Positions 35,678 through 44,918 of a DNA stretch of 64,000 bases are shown piece after piece. Within the stretch, counting starts at the first letter, position 1, and each line of letters starts with the position of its first letter. A program made the position numbers and the translations under genes. Below the pieces are notes generated by a model, which had not been told where the DNA came from, did not search any database, and saw nothing but the letters and a program-made list of their open reading frames with translations. The DNA is from Paracoccaceae bacterium (GTDB lineage: Bacteria; Pseudomonadota; Alphaproteobacteria; Rhodobacterales; Rhodobacteraceae), in NCBI GenBank assembly GCA_016938875.1, contig JAFGTV010000001.1, positions 1 to 64,000 of the forward strand, read 5' to 3'.

Positions 35678-38133
35678 GGCGCCGTTCCCGGACCGCCACG
35701 CCGACCGGGCGGCATGGAAAAACGGCGCCGCGCCTGGGCAAAGCCGCTTAGCCGAGCCTCGGCGCGGGCGTTCACGCTGTCGGCGGGAAAGGCGCCGTCG
35801 GGGCCGCGTTCCCCTGCCGGATGGCCGGTCAACAGCGTCAGGCCCTGATCGACAGTGGCGATGGGGATCACGCGAAATTGCCCCTCGGCCACCGCCGCGC
35901 GCACCCGGTCGCGCAGCACCAGGTGTTTGACGTTGGAGTGCGGGATCAGCACGCCGTGCGATCCGGTCAGACCGCGCGCGGCGCAGATGTCAAAGAACCC
36001 CTCGATCTTTTCGTTGACCCCGCCGATGGCCTGGATATCGCCAAACTGATTGACCGATCCAGTGACCGCCAGCGATTGCGAAATCGGCAGCTCTGCCAGC
36101 GCCGAGATCAGCGCGAAAAGTTCCGCCGCCGAGGCGCTGTCGCCCTCGACCCCGCCATAGCTTTGCTCGAACACGATGCTGGCCCACAGCGACAGCGGCA
36201 GGTCGGGCACATATTGCCCGGCCAGATAGCCCGACAGGATCATCACCCCCTTGGAGTGGACTGGCCCGCCCAGGTCGGCCTCGCGTTCGATATCGACCAG
36301 CTTGCCCGCGCCCATGCGCACCCGTGCGGTGACCCGCGAGGGGCGGCCGAACCGTGTCTTGCCGATCTCCAGCACCGACAGGGCGTTGATCTGGCCGACC
36401 CGCGCGCCCTCGGTGTCGATCAGCAGGGTGGCGCGGGTGATCGCCTCCTGGCTCTGCTCGGCCAGGCGGCCGGCGCGGCGCTCGGCGGCGGCGATGGCGG
36501 TGTCGATGTCGGCCTGGCGGATCGCGTCCGCCCCGGCCTTGCCGGTCCAGTGATCGGCCTCGTGCAGGATATCCGACAGCGCGCCCAGATTGAGGGTAAA
36601 GCGTTCGGCGTCCTCCGACAGGCGCAGGCTTTCGGACAACAGGCGCGACACCCCCTCGACGCTGACGGCGCGCAGCCCGGCCCCGTGCGCCAGCGACCCG
36701 ATCAGCCGCGCGAACAGCACCGCATTGTCGGGTGTGCGGGGCATGTGGTCGTCGAAATCGGCCTCAAGCTTGAACAGCCGGGCGAAATCGGGGTCAAGCG
36801 CCACCAGCAGGTAATAAAGCCGCCGCTCGCCCACCAGCACCACCCGCAATTTCAGCGGGATCGGATCGGGTTCCAGCGTCTCGGTCGAGATCAGGCTGAA
36901 CCGCTCCCCGGCGGAAAAAATCGAAATCTCGCCGCCCCGGATACAGCGTTTCAGCGCGTCCCAGGCCAAGGGTTCGGTCAGCACCTGGGCGGCATCCAGG
37001 ATCAGGAACCCGCCATTGGCCCGGTGCAGGGCGCCAGGCCGGATCATGGTGAAATCGGTCAGCAGCGCGCCCTGGTCCGAGGTGTATTCGATCCGTCCGA
37101 TCAGGTTGGCCAGGGTGGGCAGGCTTTCCTCGATCACGGGGGCGCCGGCGGGGGTGCCGTCGGGGCCGTCCGCGCGGTGCGAGACCATGACATTGACGGC
37201 ATAGCGCTGAAACTGTGGCTTTTTGTAATGCCGCGTCGTGGCGACGGGAAAGGCGCCGGCCTGGGGGCCATCCTCGCGGATCAAGAACAGTTCCGCGTTG
37301 TCGATCAGATCCTGACGCATCGCCGCCAGGTAGCGCGAGACCGCCGGGTGGCCCTCGAACCGGGTTTGCAATTCCCGGATCGCGTCATCCACGCCCTGTT
37401 CGGCCATCGAGATGTTCAGCTCTTCGACCTCTTGTCGCTGGGCCTTCATGCCGTTGGGCATCTCTTTGAGGATCTCCTCCAGCTTCTGGCGGATCTCGTC
37501 GATGGCGGAATCGATGCGCTCTTGTTCGGCCTTGGGCAGCTTTTCATAGGCCTCGGGCGGCAGGATCTCGTCGTCCTTGCGCGCGGCCACGCCAAAGCCC
37601 ATCGGGGTGCGCACGATCGCCACGCCCTTTTCGCGGGCGGTGTCGGCCAGCGCGCTCATCGCCTGCTCGTGGCGGTCGGAATAGGCGTCCTCGATGGTGC
37701 GGCGGCGTGTCTGGTAATCCTCCGAATCAAAGATCGCGGGGATATCGTTGGCCAGGTCGTTGATCAGCGTCTGCACCGCCTGGCGCAGCGCCTCGGCCTG
37801 GCCCGGCGGCAGGGCGATGGCGACCGGGCGGCGCGGATCGTCGAAATTGGCGACATAGACCCAGTCGTCGGGCACCGGGCGATCGGCCGCGACCCCGCGC
37901 AGCAGGGTGCGCGTGGCACTGTGGCGCCCGGTGCCGGGGGTGCCCAGCACGAAGAGGTTGAAATCGGCATGCCGGGTATCGGCGGCCAGGTGCAGCGCGT
38001 CCAACGCGCGCGCCTGTCCCGGCCAATCCTGCATCGGGTCCAGATCCGCGGTGGTGGCAAAGGACAGGCCGAAATCCTCGGCCCCGGCCAGGGTTGCGGG
38101 ATCCAGGGGGGTGCCGGGAATGATGCGATCCAT
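35674..38133 (-). CDS. LonB-type protease with degenerate ATPase
   Basis: An 819-residue protein with an N-terminal AAA-like region and a C-terminal Lon protease domain. The expected Walker A reads LGTPGTGRHS (residues 63-72), with Arg70 where Lys normally sits. A coiled-coil/helical insertion (about 150-260) separates it from the rest of the ATPase (IRPGALHRANGGFLILDAAQVL). The protease Ser is in GDSASAAELFALISAL and the Lys in GGVNEKIEGF, both intact. The family is the Lon-like COG1067 group. The start at 38133 has a GAGGGCAGG site. Whether it uses ATP is open. It is coupled to the Usp-like gene. Confidence 0.85.
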   Translation of the reverse strand: MDRIIPGTPLDPATLAGAEDFGLSFATTADLDPMQDWPGQARALDALHLAADTRHADFNLFVLGTPGTGRHSATRTLLRGVAADRPVPDDWVYVANFDDPRRPVAIALPPGQAEALRQAVQTLINDLANDIPAIFDSEDYQTRRRTIEDAYSDRHEQAMSALADTAREKGVAIVRTPMGFGVAARKDDEILPPEAYEKLPKAEQERIDSAIDEIRQKLEEILKEMPNGMKAQRQEVEELNISMAEQGVDDAIRELQTRFEGHPAVSRYLAAMRQDLIDNAELFLIREDGPQAGAFPVATTRHYKKPQFQRYAVNVMVSHRADGPDGTPAGAPVIEESLPTLANLIGRIEYTSDQGALLTDFTMIRPGALHRANGGFLILDAAQVLTEPLAWDALKRCIRGGEISIFSAGERFSLISTETLEPDPIPLKLRVVLVGERRLYYLLVALDPDFARLFKLEADFDDHMPRTPDNAVLFARLIGSLAHGAGLRAVSVEGVSRLLSESLRLSEDAERFTLNLGALSDILHEADHWTGKAGADAIRQADIDTAIAAAERRAGRLAEQSQEAITRATLLIDTEGARVGQINALSVLEIGKTRFGRPSRVTARVRMGAGKLVDIEREADLGGPVHSKGVMILSGYLAGQYVPDLPLSLWASIVFEQSYGGVEGDSASAAELFALISALAELPISQSLAVTGSVNQFGDIQAIGGVNEKIEGFFDICAARGLTGSHGVLIPHSNVKHLVLRDRVRAAVAEGQFRVIPIATVDQGLTLLTGHPAGERGPDGAFPADSVNARAEARLSGFAQARRRFSMPPGRRGGPGTAP

Positions 38134-38341
38134 CTGCCTGCCCTCGTTGGGATGCAGGTCCGACCGGTTCGGTATCCGGGCAGGCCCGCCGATGCCTTCA
38201 GCCAACACCGCTTGGTGCGAGGACGCAAGGATAAGCTGCGCTGCCCCGGCGGGCGGCGACGGGGATCAAGACGCCAGGCGGCGATCCACCGCATCGGGGG
38301 CAATTGCGCCGGGGCCGAAGGGTGCGCTATTGCTGATAGAA

Positions 38342-39811
38342 ATGCTCAGTTATTATGCGCCCCTGTCAGGGGGCTCTTGCGGAGGGTGCGGTTTGGAGAT
38401 CGGGCATCACAAAGGACGTGGCGGTGGCACCGGCGGCGGCACCGGCGGCGGTCGGGGGCGCGGGGCGGCCGCGGGCAGCCCGGGCCATGCGCTGTGGCTG
38501 TCGCCGCACCGCCCGTTTTTCGCGCTGGCGGCACTCTGGTCGGTGCTGGCGCTGGCCTGGTGGCACTGGGGCGCGCGGCTGAACCTGCCGGTTCCCAGCC
38601 TGGGCACCCCCACGTTGTGGCATGCCCACGAGATGATCGTGGGGTTCGGTGGGGCCTGCATGGCGGCCTTTTTCCTGACCGCGATGCCCAACTGGACCGG
38701 GGTGCGGCGCATGTCGGGGGCGCCCTTGATGGCGCTGGTGGGGATCTGGGTGCTGGCCCGGCTGGCGCTGGCGCTGGGCGAGGCGCTGCCGCTGGCGGTA
38801 GTGGTCGCGCCGGGGCTGGCGTTTTACGGGCTGTTCGGGGCGACTTTTGCGCGCGCGGTGTGGCAGGGGCGCCGGGGCGACCGGGTCTTTCTGCCGGTGG
38901 TGATCGTGGCCCTGGGACTGGCCGATGCGGTGTTTATCGCCGCGGCGCGCGGGGCGATTTCCTGGCCGGACCCGGCGGTGATGACGCGGCTGCTGGTGCT
39001 GTTCTTTGCCATCAAGGTGTCGGTGGTCGCGGGCGGCATGACACCGGCGTTTACCGCCAACTGGCTGCGGGTGGCCGGTGTGCCGGGGCCAGCGCCAGGG
39101 CGGCGGGAACAGGCGACAAGGCTGGGGCTGGGGCTGTTGCTGCTGGCGCTGGGTCTGACGCTGGTGGGCTGGCCGCGCGTGGCGTCGGGACTGCTGGTGG
39201 CGGCGGGGCTGGTGGAGCTGTGGCGCTTGACCGGCTGGCGCGGGATCCGTGCGCGGCGGTATCTGCCTGCGCTGATGCTCCACCTGGCCTTTGGCTGGCT
39301 GCCGCTGGGGCTGGTTCTGACCGGATTGGCAGGGCTTTTCGCGACGCCCTGGGACGAGGTCGATGCGATCCACGCCTTGATGATGGGGGCGATGGGCGGG
39401 CTGGCGATGTCGATTGCCGGGCGCGCGGCGGCCCGGCGCGAGGGTGCGCTGCTGCGCCCCGGCCCGGCGCTGGTCACCGCCTATGGGCTGACCTGGGGGG
39501 CGGCAGGGTTGCGGCTGGCGGCACCGATGACGGGCGGCGGATATGCCCTGTTTCTGGACCTGGCGGCGGGGGCCTGGTGCGCGGGGTGGGGGGTATTCAT
39601 TCTGGGCTATCTGCCCGCCTTGCGCGGGGCGGTGCCGCGCCCGGTGTTCAATGCCACGGAGGCCGGGCATGGCCATGGCGGCGGTCAGGGTCGGGGCCAT
39701 GGCGGCGGTCAGGGCCATGGTGGTGGTCACGGCGGCACTGGACGCTGCGGCGCCAAGGGGCAAGGCTGCGGTGGCAGGGGGCGTGGACGGCTGGTGCAGA
39801 TCACGACATGA
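38342..39811 (+). CDS. nnrS: NnrS-family membrane haem/copper protein with Gly/His-rich tail
   Basis: A 489-residue integral membrane protein of the NnrS family, linked to nitric-oxide stress tolerance and denitrification. It has about twelve helices, with family-like segments PTLWHAHEMIVGFGGA near residue 90 and AFFLTAMPNWTG, then IKVSVVAGGMTPAFTANWL in the middle and IHALMMGAMGGLAMSI. The N-terminus is Gly- and Cys-rich with a His pair, and the last 50 residues are a Gly/His/Cys-rich tail encoded by tandem repeats, suggesting metal binding. Start is the ATG at 38342 with a weak site; a TTG at 38393 has a GGAGGG site and would remove the cysteines. Confidence 0.88.
   Translation: MLSYYAPLSGGSCGGCGLEIGHHKGRGGGTGGGTGGGRGRGAAAGSPGHALWLSPHRPFFALAALWSVLALAWWHWGARLNLPVPSLGTPTLWHAHEMIVGFGGACMAAFFLTAMPNWTGVRRMSGAPLMALVGIWVLARLALALGEALPLAVVVAPGLAFYGLFGATFARAVWQGRRGDRVFLPVVIVALGLADAVFIAAARGAISWPDPAVMTRLLVLFFAIKVSVVAGGMTPAFTANWLRVAGVPGPAPGRREQATRLGLGLLLLALGLTLVGWPRVASGLLVAAGLVELWRLTGWRGIRARRYLPALMLHLAFGWLPLGLVLTGLAGLFATPWDEVDAIHALMMGAMGGLAMSIAGRAAARREGALLRPGPALVTAYGLTWGAAGLRLAAPMTGGGYALFLDLAAGAWCAGWGVFILGYLPALRGAVPRPVFNATEAGHGHGGGQGRGHGGGQGHGGGHGGTGRCGAKGQGCGGRGRGRLVQITT
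39671..39732 (+). repeat. Tandem 20-base repeat inside nnrS
   Basis: The unit GGCCATGGCGGCGGTCAGGG occurs perfectly at 39671-39690 and 39695-39714, followed by a degenerate third copy to 39732. In frame it encodes Gly-His/Gly-Gln repeats in the NnrS tail. Short repeats like this can change copy number by slippage. Confidence 0.85.
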
Positions 39812-39856
39812 TCCGGCACCTGGGCGGTTCACCGCCGTCGGACCGGCCTGCGCCGA

Positions 39857-40618
39857 TCAGAAATCCCTGAGCCGCAGGGTCGTTTCGGGGTCCAGGAACC
39901 CGGCCACGGTGGCATCGGTTTCCAGTGCCATCGCGCGTTCCAGGTCGGGCAGGGCGGCGGCGTTCAGCACCCGCTTCATCGCGCGCAGCGACAGGGCGGG
40001 CAGGGCGGCAAGCCTTTGTGCGGTTTCGGTCGCGCAGGCCATCAGCTGGTCATCGGCGACGACCCTCCAGGCCAGGCCGATCTCGCCCAACTCCCGGGCG
40101 GTATAGCGGTCGCCGAACATCAGCATTTCGCGCGCCTTGTTCAGCCCCACCAGCGCGGGCAGCAGCGTCGTCACCGCGCCGGTGACGAACAGGTTGAGCG
40201 ACACCTCGGGGAAAAAGCCCTGCGCGCTGTCGGCCCAGATCGCAAAGTCGCAGTTGATCGCCCATTCGAACCCGCCGCCCACCGCCCAGCCGTTGATCGC
40301 GCCCACGACCGGCTTGGGCCCCAGTGTTATCGCACGGGTGGCGCGCTGGATTGCCAGGACCAGGTCGCGGGCGGCCTCTTCGGTTTCGGGGTGGACATGT
40401 TCGCGGCGGTCGTCGCCGGCACAAAACGCCTTGCCCGCGCCGGTCAGGATGATCACCCGCGTGGCCGCATCGGCATTGGCGTCGTCAAAGGCGCGCGCCA
40501 CATCGTCGATCAAGCGCCGGTTCATCGCGTTCAGGCGGTCGGGGCGGTTCAGGGTGATGGTGCGCACGCCCTGCGCATCCAGGGTGCTGTGCACGGTGTC
40601 ATAGGTGAAATCGGTCAT
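39857..40618 (-). CDS. Enoyl-CoA hydratase/isomerase family protein
   Basis: A 253-residue crotonase-fold enzyme. The oxyanion-hole residues lie in KAFCAGDDRREH near residue 67 and GWAVGGGFEWAINCD near 111, and the catalytic Glu is probably in GFFPEVSLNLF near 134. Length is normal. It overlaps the CoA ligase gene upstream by four bases (ATGA), so the substrate is probably the acyl-CoA made by that ligase. It may hydrate, isomerise or hydrolyse an aromatic or unsaturated acyl-CoA. Hydratase versus isomerase cannot be separated here. Confidence 0.85.
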   Translation of the reverse strand: MTDFTYDTVHSTLDAQGVRTITLNRPDRLNAMNRRLIDDVARAFDDANADAATRVIILTGAGKAFCAGDDRREHVHPETEEAARDLVLAIQRATRAITLGPKPVVGAINGWAVGGGFEWAINCDFAIWADSAQGFFPEVSLNLFVTGAVTTLLPALVGLNKAREMLMFGDRYTARELGEIGLAWRVVADDQLMACATETAQRLAALPALSLRAMKRVLNAAALPDLERAMALETDATVAGFLDPETTLRLRDF

Positions 40619-41919
40619 GGGGTGCCTCTGATGACGCGGCGGGTCTTGCCCTGGGTTCTGGGAAAACTGCCGGCGGGGTGCAGCGTGACATCCGCCGTGG
40701 CGCCCAGCCGGGATTTGATGGCCGCGGCGATACGCCCGGCCAGATCGGGGGCGGGATCCACGCCGGGGGCAAGCTCGGCAATCACGGGCAGGGTGTCATG
40801 CGGTGGCGGTGTGGTCAGATGGATGCGGTATTCGCCCGACAGTTCGGGAAACTGGTGGATCACCGCGGCGACCATTGTGGGAAACATGTTCAGCCCGCGC
40901 ACCACGACCATGTCATCCGACCGCCCCACCACCGAAAAGCGAAACCCGGTGCGCCCACAGGCGCAGGGATCGGTTTCGGCGATCCGAATGATGTCGCCGG
41001 TGCGAAACCTGACCAGGGGCTGACAGTCGCGCACCAGATGGGTCAGCACCAATTCGCCGCTCTGACCGGGGGTCAGGGGCAGGGGGGCGGCCGTATCGGG
41101 GTCGATCAGTTCGGCATGCAGCACATCGGCGGCCATGAAATGCAGGTGCGTGTCATGGGGGCATTCCGCCGCGAAATTCGAGAAGACATCGGACACGCCG
41201 TAATTGGCATTGCGCGGCTGCATGCCCCAGGTGTCGGCCAGACGGGCACGAAAGGCGGGCTCGTCCAGCCCCGGTTCCCCCCCGAAAAGCCCCAGCCGCA
41301 GGCCCAGATCGCGCGGTGCCAGGCCGGGAAACTTCTCGGCGATGACGCGCTCCAGCACGGCCGGATAGGACGGGGTGCAGGAGATGGCGGTGATCCCGAC
41401 CTCTTGGATGGTGCGCACCAGCAATTCGGTGGACCCCACGCCAAAGGGGACGACCAGCGCGCCCGTGGCCTCCAGGGTCAGATGATCGGTCACGCCGCCC
41501 ATCCACATCTGATAGTTCAGGCAATGCACCACCGTGTCTTCGGCGGTCAGGCCCGCCGCGCTGTGGCAGCGCCCGCCGACCTCTTGGGTGATCCTGGTGT
41601 CGCGGGCCGACAGCGCCAGGTTCATCGCCTGCCCCGTGGTGCCAGAGGTCCGATGCAGCCGGTTGACGCTGCGCCGGGGCGTGGCCAGGTAATCGCCGAA
41701 CGGCGGGTGGGCGGCTTGGGACAGGCGCAGCTGGGCCTTGTCCGACAGCGGCAGCGCGGGCAGGTCGCGCAGGTCCGCAGGGGGCGTGCGGCCCTGCCAC
41801 AACCCACGGTAAAAGTCCGAGTTTTCAGCAACATGTGCGCGCTGGCGTTGCCATGCCGCGGCGCGGTGGGCCTGAAGCGCGGCCAGCGGCGCGCGGTCGG
41901 CGTTTTTCAGGGTGCTCAT
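40615..41919 (-). CDS. Phenylacetate-CoA ligase family (PaaK-like) enzyme
   Basis: A 434-residue adenylate-forming CoA ligase. The ATP-binding loop is HRTSGTTGQAMNL near residue 90, a conserved YGVSDVFSN lies mid-protein, TGDIIRIAETDPCACGRTG near residue 318 carries the Cys pair seen in PaaK enzymes, and VVGRSDDMVVVRG sits in the C-terminal domain. PaaK-like proteins activate phenylacetate or other aryl acids. The ATG at 41919 has a GGAG site; the longer open frame upstream is Pro/Arg-rich and not homologous. Coupled to the enoyl-CoA hydratase. The exact acid is unknown; other paa genes are absent. Confidence 0.85.
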   Translation of the reverse strand: MSTLKNADRAPLAALQAHRAAAWQRQRAHVAENSDFYRGLWQGRTPPADLRDLPALPLSDKAQLRLSQAAHPPFGDYLATPRRSVNRLHRTSGTTGQAMNLALSARDTRITQEVGGRCHSAAGLTAEDTVVHCLNYQMWMGGVTDHLTLEATGALVVPFGVGSTELLVRTIQEVGITAISCTPSYPAVLERVIAEKFPGLAPRDLGLRLGLFGGEPGLDEPAFRARLADTWGMQPRNANYGVSDVFSNFAAECPHDTHLHFMAADVLHAELIDPDTAAPLPLTPGQSGELVLTHLVRDCQPLVRFRTGDIIRIAETDPCACGRTGFRFSVVGRSDDMVVVRGLNMFPTMVAAVIHQFPELSGEYRIHLTTPPPHDTLPVIAELAPGVDPAPDLAGRIAAAIKSRLGATADVTLHPAGSFPRTQGKTRRVIRGTP

Positions 41920-42442
41920 CGGGTCATGCTCCGCGTCCAGATCAGGGTCGGAGGGTCCGCCAGCGCCGCGCGGTCGTGCCAGATGGCGGCCCGCGACGGC
42001 CCCGACAGATGCGAGGCACCCCCCCCGCCGGCATGGGGCCGGGGGCGGCGTCATCCAATGGCCCGCCCGGCGCGCGTTTCCCCCGGAAAGAAAGCTTGCG
42101 GTCCGGCCTGACAGGGGGGCGATGGGTTTGGACCCGCGGCGGCCGGGGAACCGGGGGGGACGCGCGTTCGGCGCCGCCGCCACGGTGTCCTGCCACGCAT
42201 CCCCGGGGCGTCGGGTTCGCGCCTTGGGTCAGGTTTGGTGCAGGGGATTGCTGTGACATCGGCGCGGCTCCTTGCGGGGCATGCCTGCGCGTCTGGTCAG
42301 GCGGACCCAAGACCCACAATGCCCCGACAAGCGACGTTGCCGCAACACCGCAGCATGGCGTAAGAATTCCATGCCAGCGTTTGTGGCATCCAAGGGGTAG
42401 GCTACGACATCATTAGGCCCCAAAGAAGAGTTAGGTCCAGCC
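41920..42442. other. 523-base divergent intergenic region
   Basis: No convincing gene is seen. The left two thirds (to about 42250) is very G+C-rich with poly-G tracts and only shadow reading frames. The right part is more A+T-rich and carries overlapping inverted repeats before rfbC, so the rfb leader is probably here. Promoters for the CoA ligase operon must also lie in it. I found no good -35/-10 pair. Confidence 0.5.
42353..42389 (+). promoter_or_regulatory. Overlapping inverted repeats upstream of rfbC
   Basis: GCATGG (42353-42358) pairs with CCATGC (42369-42374), and ATGCCA (42371-42376) pairs with TGGCAT (42384-42389). The two stems share four bases and cannot form together. This is the pattern of alternating RNA hairpins or a double operator 54 bases before the rfb operon. 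Confidence 0.4.
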
Positions 42443-43012
42443 ATGCAGATCGAGAAAACCGCCCTTGAGGGTGTCATGCTGATCACGCCGCGCCGATTTG
42501 GCGACAGCCGGGGCTTTTTCGCCGAAACCTACAACGCCAACGTCCTGAAAGGCGCGGGCATAGAGACCGTCTTTGTGCAGGACAATCATTCGCTCAGCGC
42601 ACGGCCCGGCACGGTCCGTGGCCTGCATTTCCAGGGCCCGCCCCATGCGCAGGCCAAGCTGGTGCGCTGTGGCCGGGGACGATTGTTCGATGTCGCCGTC
42701 GATATCCGCAAGGGCAGCCCGACCTATGGGCACTGGGTGGGGTATGAACTGTCCTTTGAAAATGCGTGCCAACTGTTGATCCCCGCCGGCTTTGCCCATG
42801 GCTTCATGACGTTGGAACCGGGCACGGAGATCGTATACAAGTGTTCCGATTTCTACGCCCCCGAAACGGAGGGCGCCCTGATCTGGAACGATCCCGATAT
42901 CGGGATCGACTGGCCAGTGCAGGGCAAGGCCCCGGTGCTGTCCGAAAAGGATGCGGCGGCGCCCGGCTTTGCCGGGTTTGACAGCCCCTTTGAATATGGG
43001 AGCATGGCATGA
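42443..43012 (+). CDS. rfbC: dTDP-4-dehydrorhamnose 3,5-epimerase
   Basis: A 189-residue cupin-fold epimerase, third step of dTDP-L-rhamnose synthesis. Conserved segments are [12 protein letters not shown] near residue 20, [19 protein letters not shown] with the catalytic His near 60, a Lys/Tyr region ([21 protein letters not shown]), and PAGFAHGF near 114. An AAGAAGAG site lies about 15 bases before the ATG. It overlaps rfbB by four bases. Length normal. It leads the operon, unlike the common rfbBDAC order. Confidence 0.94.
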   Translation: MQIEKTALEGVMLITPRRFGDSRGFFAETYNANVLKGAGIETVFVQDNHSLSARPGTVRGLHFQGPPHAQAKLVRCGRGRLFDVAVDIRKGSPTYGHWVGYELSFENACQLLIPAGFAHGFMTLEPGTEIVYKCSDFYAPETEGALIWNDPDIGIDWPVQGKAPVLSEKDAAAPGFAGFDSPFEYGSMA

Positions 43013-44055
43013 AACTGCTCGTCACCGGCGGTGCCGGATTCATCGGGTCCGCCGTGGTGCGGCGGGCCATTGCCCAGGGGCATAGCATCGTGAACGTGGA
43101 TGCGTTGACCTATGCGGCCTGTCTGGAAAACCTGGCGACGGTTGCCGAAAACCCGCGCTATGCCTTTGAAAAGGCGGATATCTGCGACCGCGCTGCACTG
43201 GACCGGATTTTCCAGCACCATCAGCCTGACGCGGTGATGCACCTGGCCGCGGAAAGTCATGTGGATCGCTCGATCGACGGGCCCGCGCGGTTTGTCGAGA
43301 CCAATGTGATGGGCAGTTTCCAACTGCTTCAGGCCGCGCGCGCCTATTGGGACGAACGTGGGCGGCCAGGGGCGTTTCGCTTTCACCACGTCTCGACCGA
43401 CGAGGTGTTCGGGTCACTGCCCGCCGATCCGGCGGTAAAGTTCACCGAAGACACGCCCTATGATCCACGCTCGCCCTATTCCGCGTCAAAGGCCGCCTCG
43501 GATCACCTGGTGCGGGCATGGCATGACACCTATGGCCTGCCTGTCGTGCTGAGCAACTGTTCCAACAATTACGGCCCCTACCACTTTCCCGAAAAGCTGA
43601 TCCCGGTCGTGATCCTGAACGCCCTGGCGGGAAAGCCGATCCCGATCTACGGACAGGGTGAAAACGTGCGCGATTGGCTGTATGTCGAGGATCACGCCGA
43701 GGCGCTGTTGCTGGTCGTGCAAAAGGGGGCGGTTGGGCGCAGCTATAATATCGGGGGCGAGAACGAGGCGCGAAACATTGACCTGGTGCGGATGATTTGC
43801 GCCATCCTGGACCGGCTTCGGCCCACGCAATCCCGCCATGAGGATCTGATCACGTTTGTCACGGACCGGCCCGGGCATGACCTGCGCTATGCGATCGACC
43901 CGACCCGGATCCGCCAGGAACTGGGCTGGCGTCCCTCGGTCACGCTGGAAACCGGGCTGGAGCAGACCGTGCGGTGGTATCTGGACAACGAGCCCTGGTG
44001 GCGCGCGCTTCAGCAACGGGACGGCGTGGGCCAGCGATTGGGGCTAAAGGCATGA
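43009..44055 (+). CDS. rfbB: dTDP-glucose 4,6-dehydratase
   Basis: A 348-residue short-chain dehydrogenase-fold enzyme. It has the NAD motif [16 protein letters not shown] near residue 6, [15 protein letters not shown] near 80, the catalytic THR/SER-type site [10 protein letters not shown] near 131, and the [15 protein letters not shown] helix with active-site Tyr and Lys near 160. The second step of dTDP-L-rhamnose synthesis. Start and end overlap neighbours by four bases each, so the operon is fully coupled. Confidence 0.95.
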   Translation: MKLLVTGGAGFIGSAVVRRAIAQGHSIVNVDALTYAACLENLATVAENPRYAFEKADICDRAALDRIFQHHQPDAVMHLAAESHVDRSIDGPARFVETNVMGSFQLLQAARAYWDERGRPGAFRFHHVSTDEVFGSLPADPAVKFTEDTPYDPRSPYSASKAASDHLVRAWHDTYGLPVVLSNCSNNYGPYHFPEKLIPVVILNALAGKPIPIYGQGENVRDWLYVEDHAEALLLVVQKGAVGRSYNIGGENEARNIDLVRMICAILDRLRPTQSRHEDLITFVTDRPGHDLRYAIDPTRIRQELGWRPSVTLETGLEQTVRWYLDNEPWWRALQQRDGVGQRLGLKA

Positions 44056-44918
44056 AGGTCCTGGCTTTCGGCAAGACCGGACAGGTGGCCATTGAATTGG
44101 CCCGGCACGTGCCGGGTGGCGCGACGCTGATCGCGTTGGGACGCGATCAGGCGGATCTGTGCGACCCAGCGGCCTGCGCCGCGGCGATCCGCAGCCACGC
44201 GCCGGACATCGTGATCAATGCGGCCGCCTATACGGCCGTCGATCGGGCCGAAGAGGACGAGGCCACGGCGCTGCGTGTGAATGGTGCGGCACCGGGCGCG
44301 ATGGCGGCGGCCTGCGCGGCCCTCGGCATTGCGTTTGTGCATATCTCGACCGACTATGTTTTTGACGGATCGGGCACCGCGCCCTGGTGCCCGGGTGACC
44401 CGACGGCGCCGCTGGGCGCCTATGGTCGGTCCAAGCTGGCCGGCGAAGAGGCGGTGCGCGGCGCCGGGGGACGGCATGTGATCTTGCGCACCTCTTGGGT
44501 GTTTTCGGCCCATGGCGGCAATTTCGTAAAGTCGATGTTGCGCCTGTCGGAAACGCGCGACCGGCTGAGCATCGTTGCCGATCAGGTTGGCGGTCCGACC
44601 GCGGCGGCGGATATCGCCGTGGCCCTTTGGACGATAGCAGGGGCGATGGTGCGCGGAACCGGCCCGTCCGGCACGTATCATTTCGCCGGGCATCCGGCGG
44701 TCAGCTGGGCCGATTTCGCCCGTGAAATTTTCGCCCAGGCCGGTCGCAGGGTCGAGGTCGTGAAGATCCCCGCCTCAGCCTATCCGACCCCGGCAAAGCG
44801 CCCGTCGAATTCAAGACTGGATTGCACCGCACTTGCCACGGATTTTGGAATCGAGCAGCCCGACTGGCGCAAGAGCCTTCGCGGGGTGATCAGCGAATTG
44901 AAGGAGATGACACTTTGA
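44052..44918 (+). CDS. rfbD: dTDP-4-dehydrorhamnose reductase
   Basis: A 288-residue reductase for the last step to dTDP-L-rhamnose. It starts [17 protein letters not shown] (NADPH fold). [18 protein letters not shown] near residue 52 and [10 protein letters not shown] near 101 are typical, and [12 protein letters not shown] near 125 carries the Tyr-Lys pair. The ATG overlaps the rfbB TGA. The longer open frame upstream is inside rfbB and not real. The TTG of rfbA overlaps its stop. Confidence 0.93.
   Translation: MKVLAFGKTGQVAIELARHVPGGATLIALGRDQADLCDPAACAAAIRSHAPDIVINAAAYTAVDRAEEDEATALRVNGAAPGAMAAACAALGIAFVHISTDYVFDGSGTAPWCPGDPTAPLGAYGRSKLAGEEAVRGAGGRHVILRTSWVFSAHGGNFVKSMLRLSETRDRLSIVADQVGGPTAAADIAVALWTIAGAMVRGTGPSGTYHFAGHPAVSWADFAREIFAQAGRRVEVVKIPASAYPTPAKRPSNSRLDCTALATDFGIEQPDWRKSLRGVISELKEMTL

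Noticed and set aside
38134-38341. FNR-type site between the Lon-like gene and nnrS
   Set aside because: Only single half-sites such as ATCAA were found, without a partner at the right spacing.
35821-39870. A 1349-codon open frame antisense to the Lon-like gene and running into nnrS
   Set aside because: It is the complement of a strongly coding gene in high-G+C DNA, has low-complexity His/Gln/Arg/Gly content, and no family motif.
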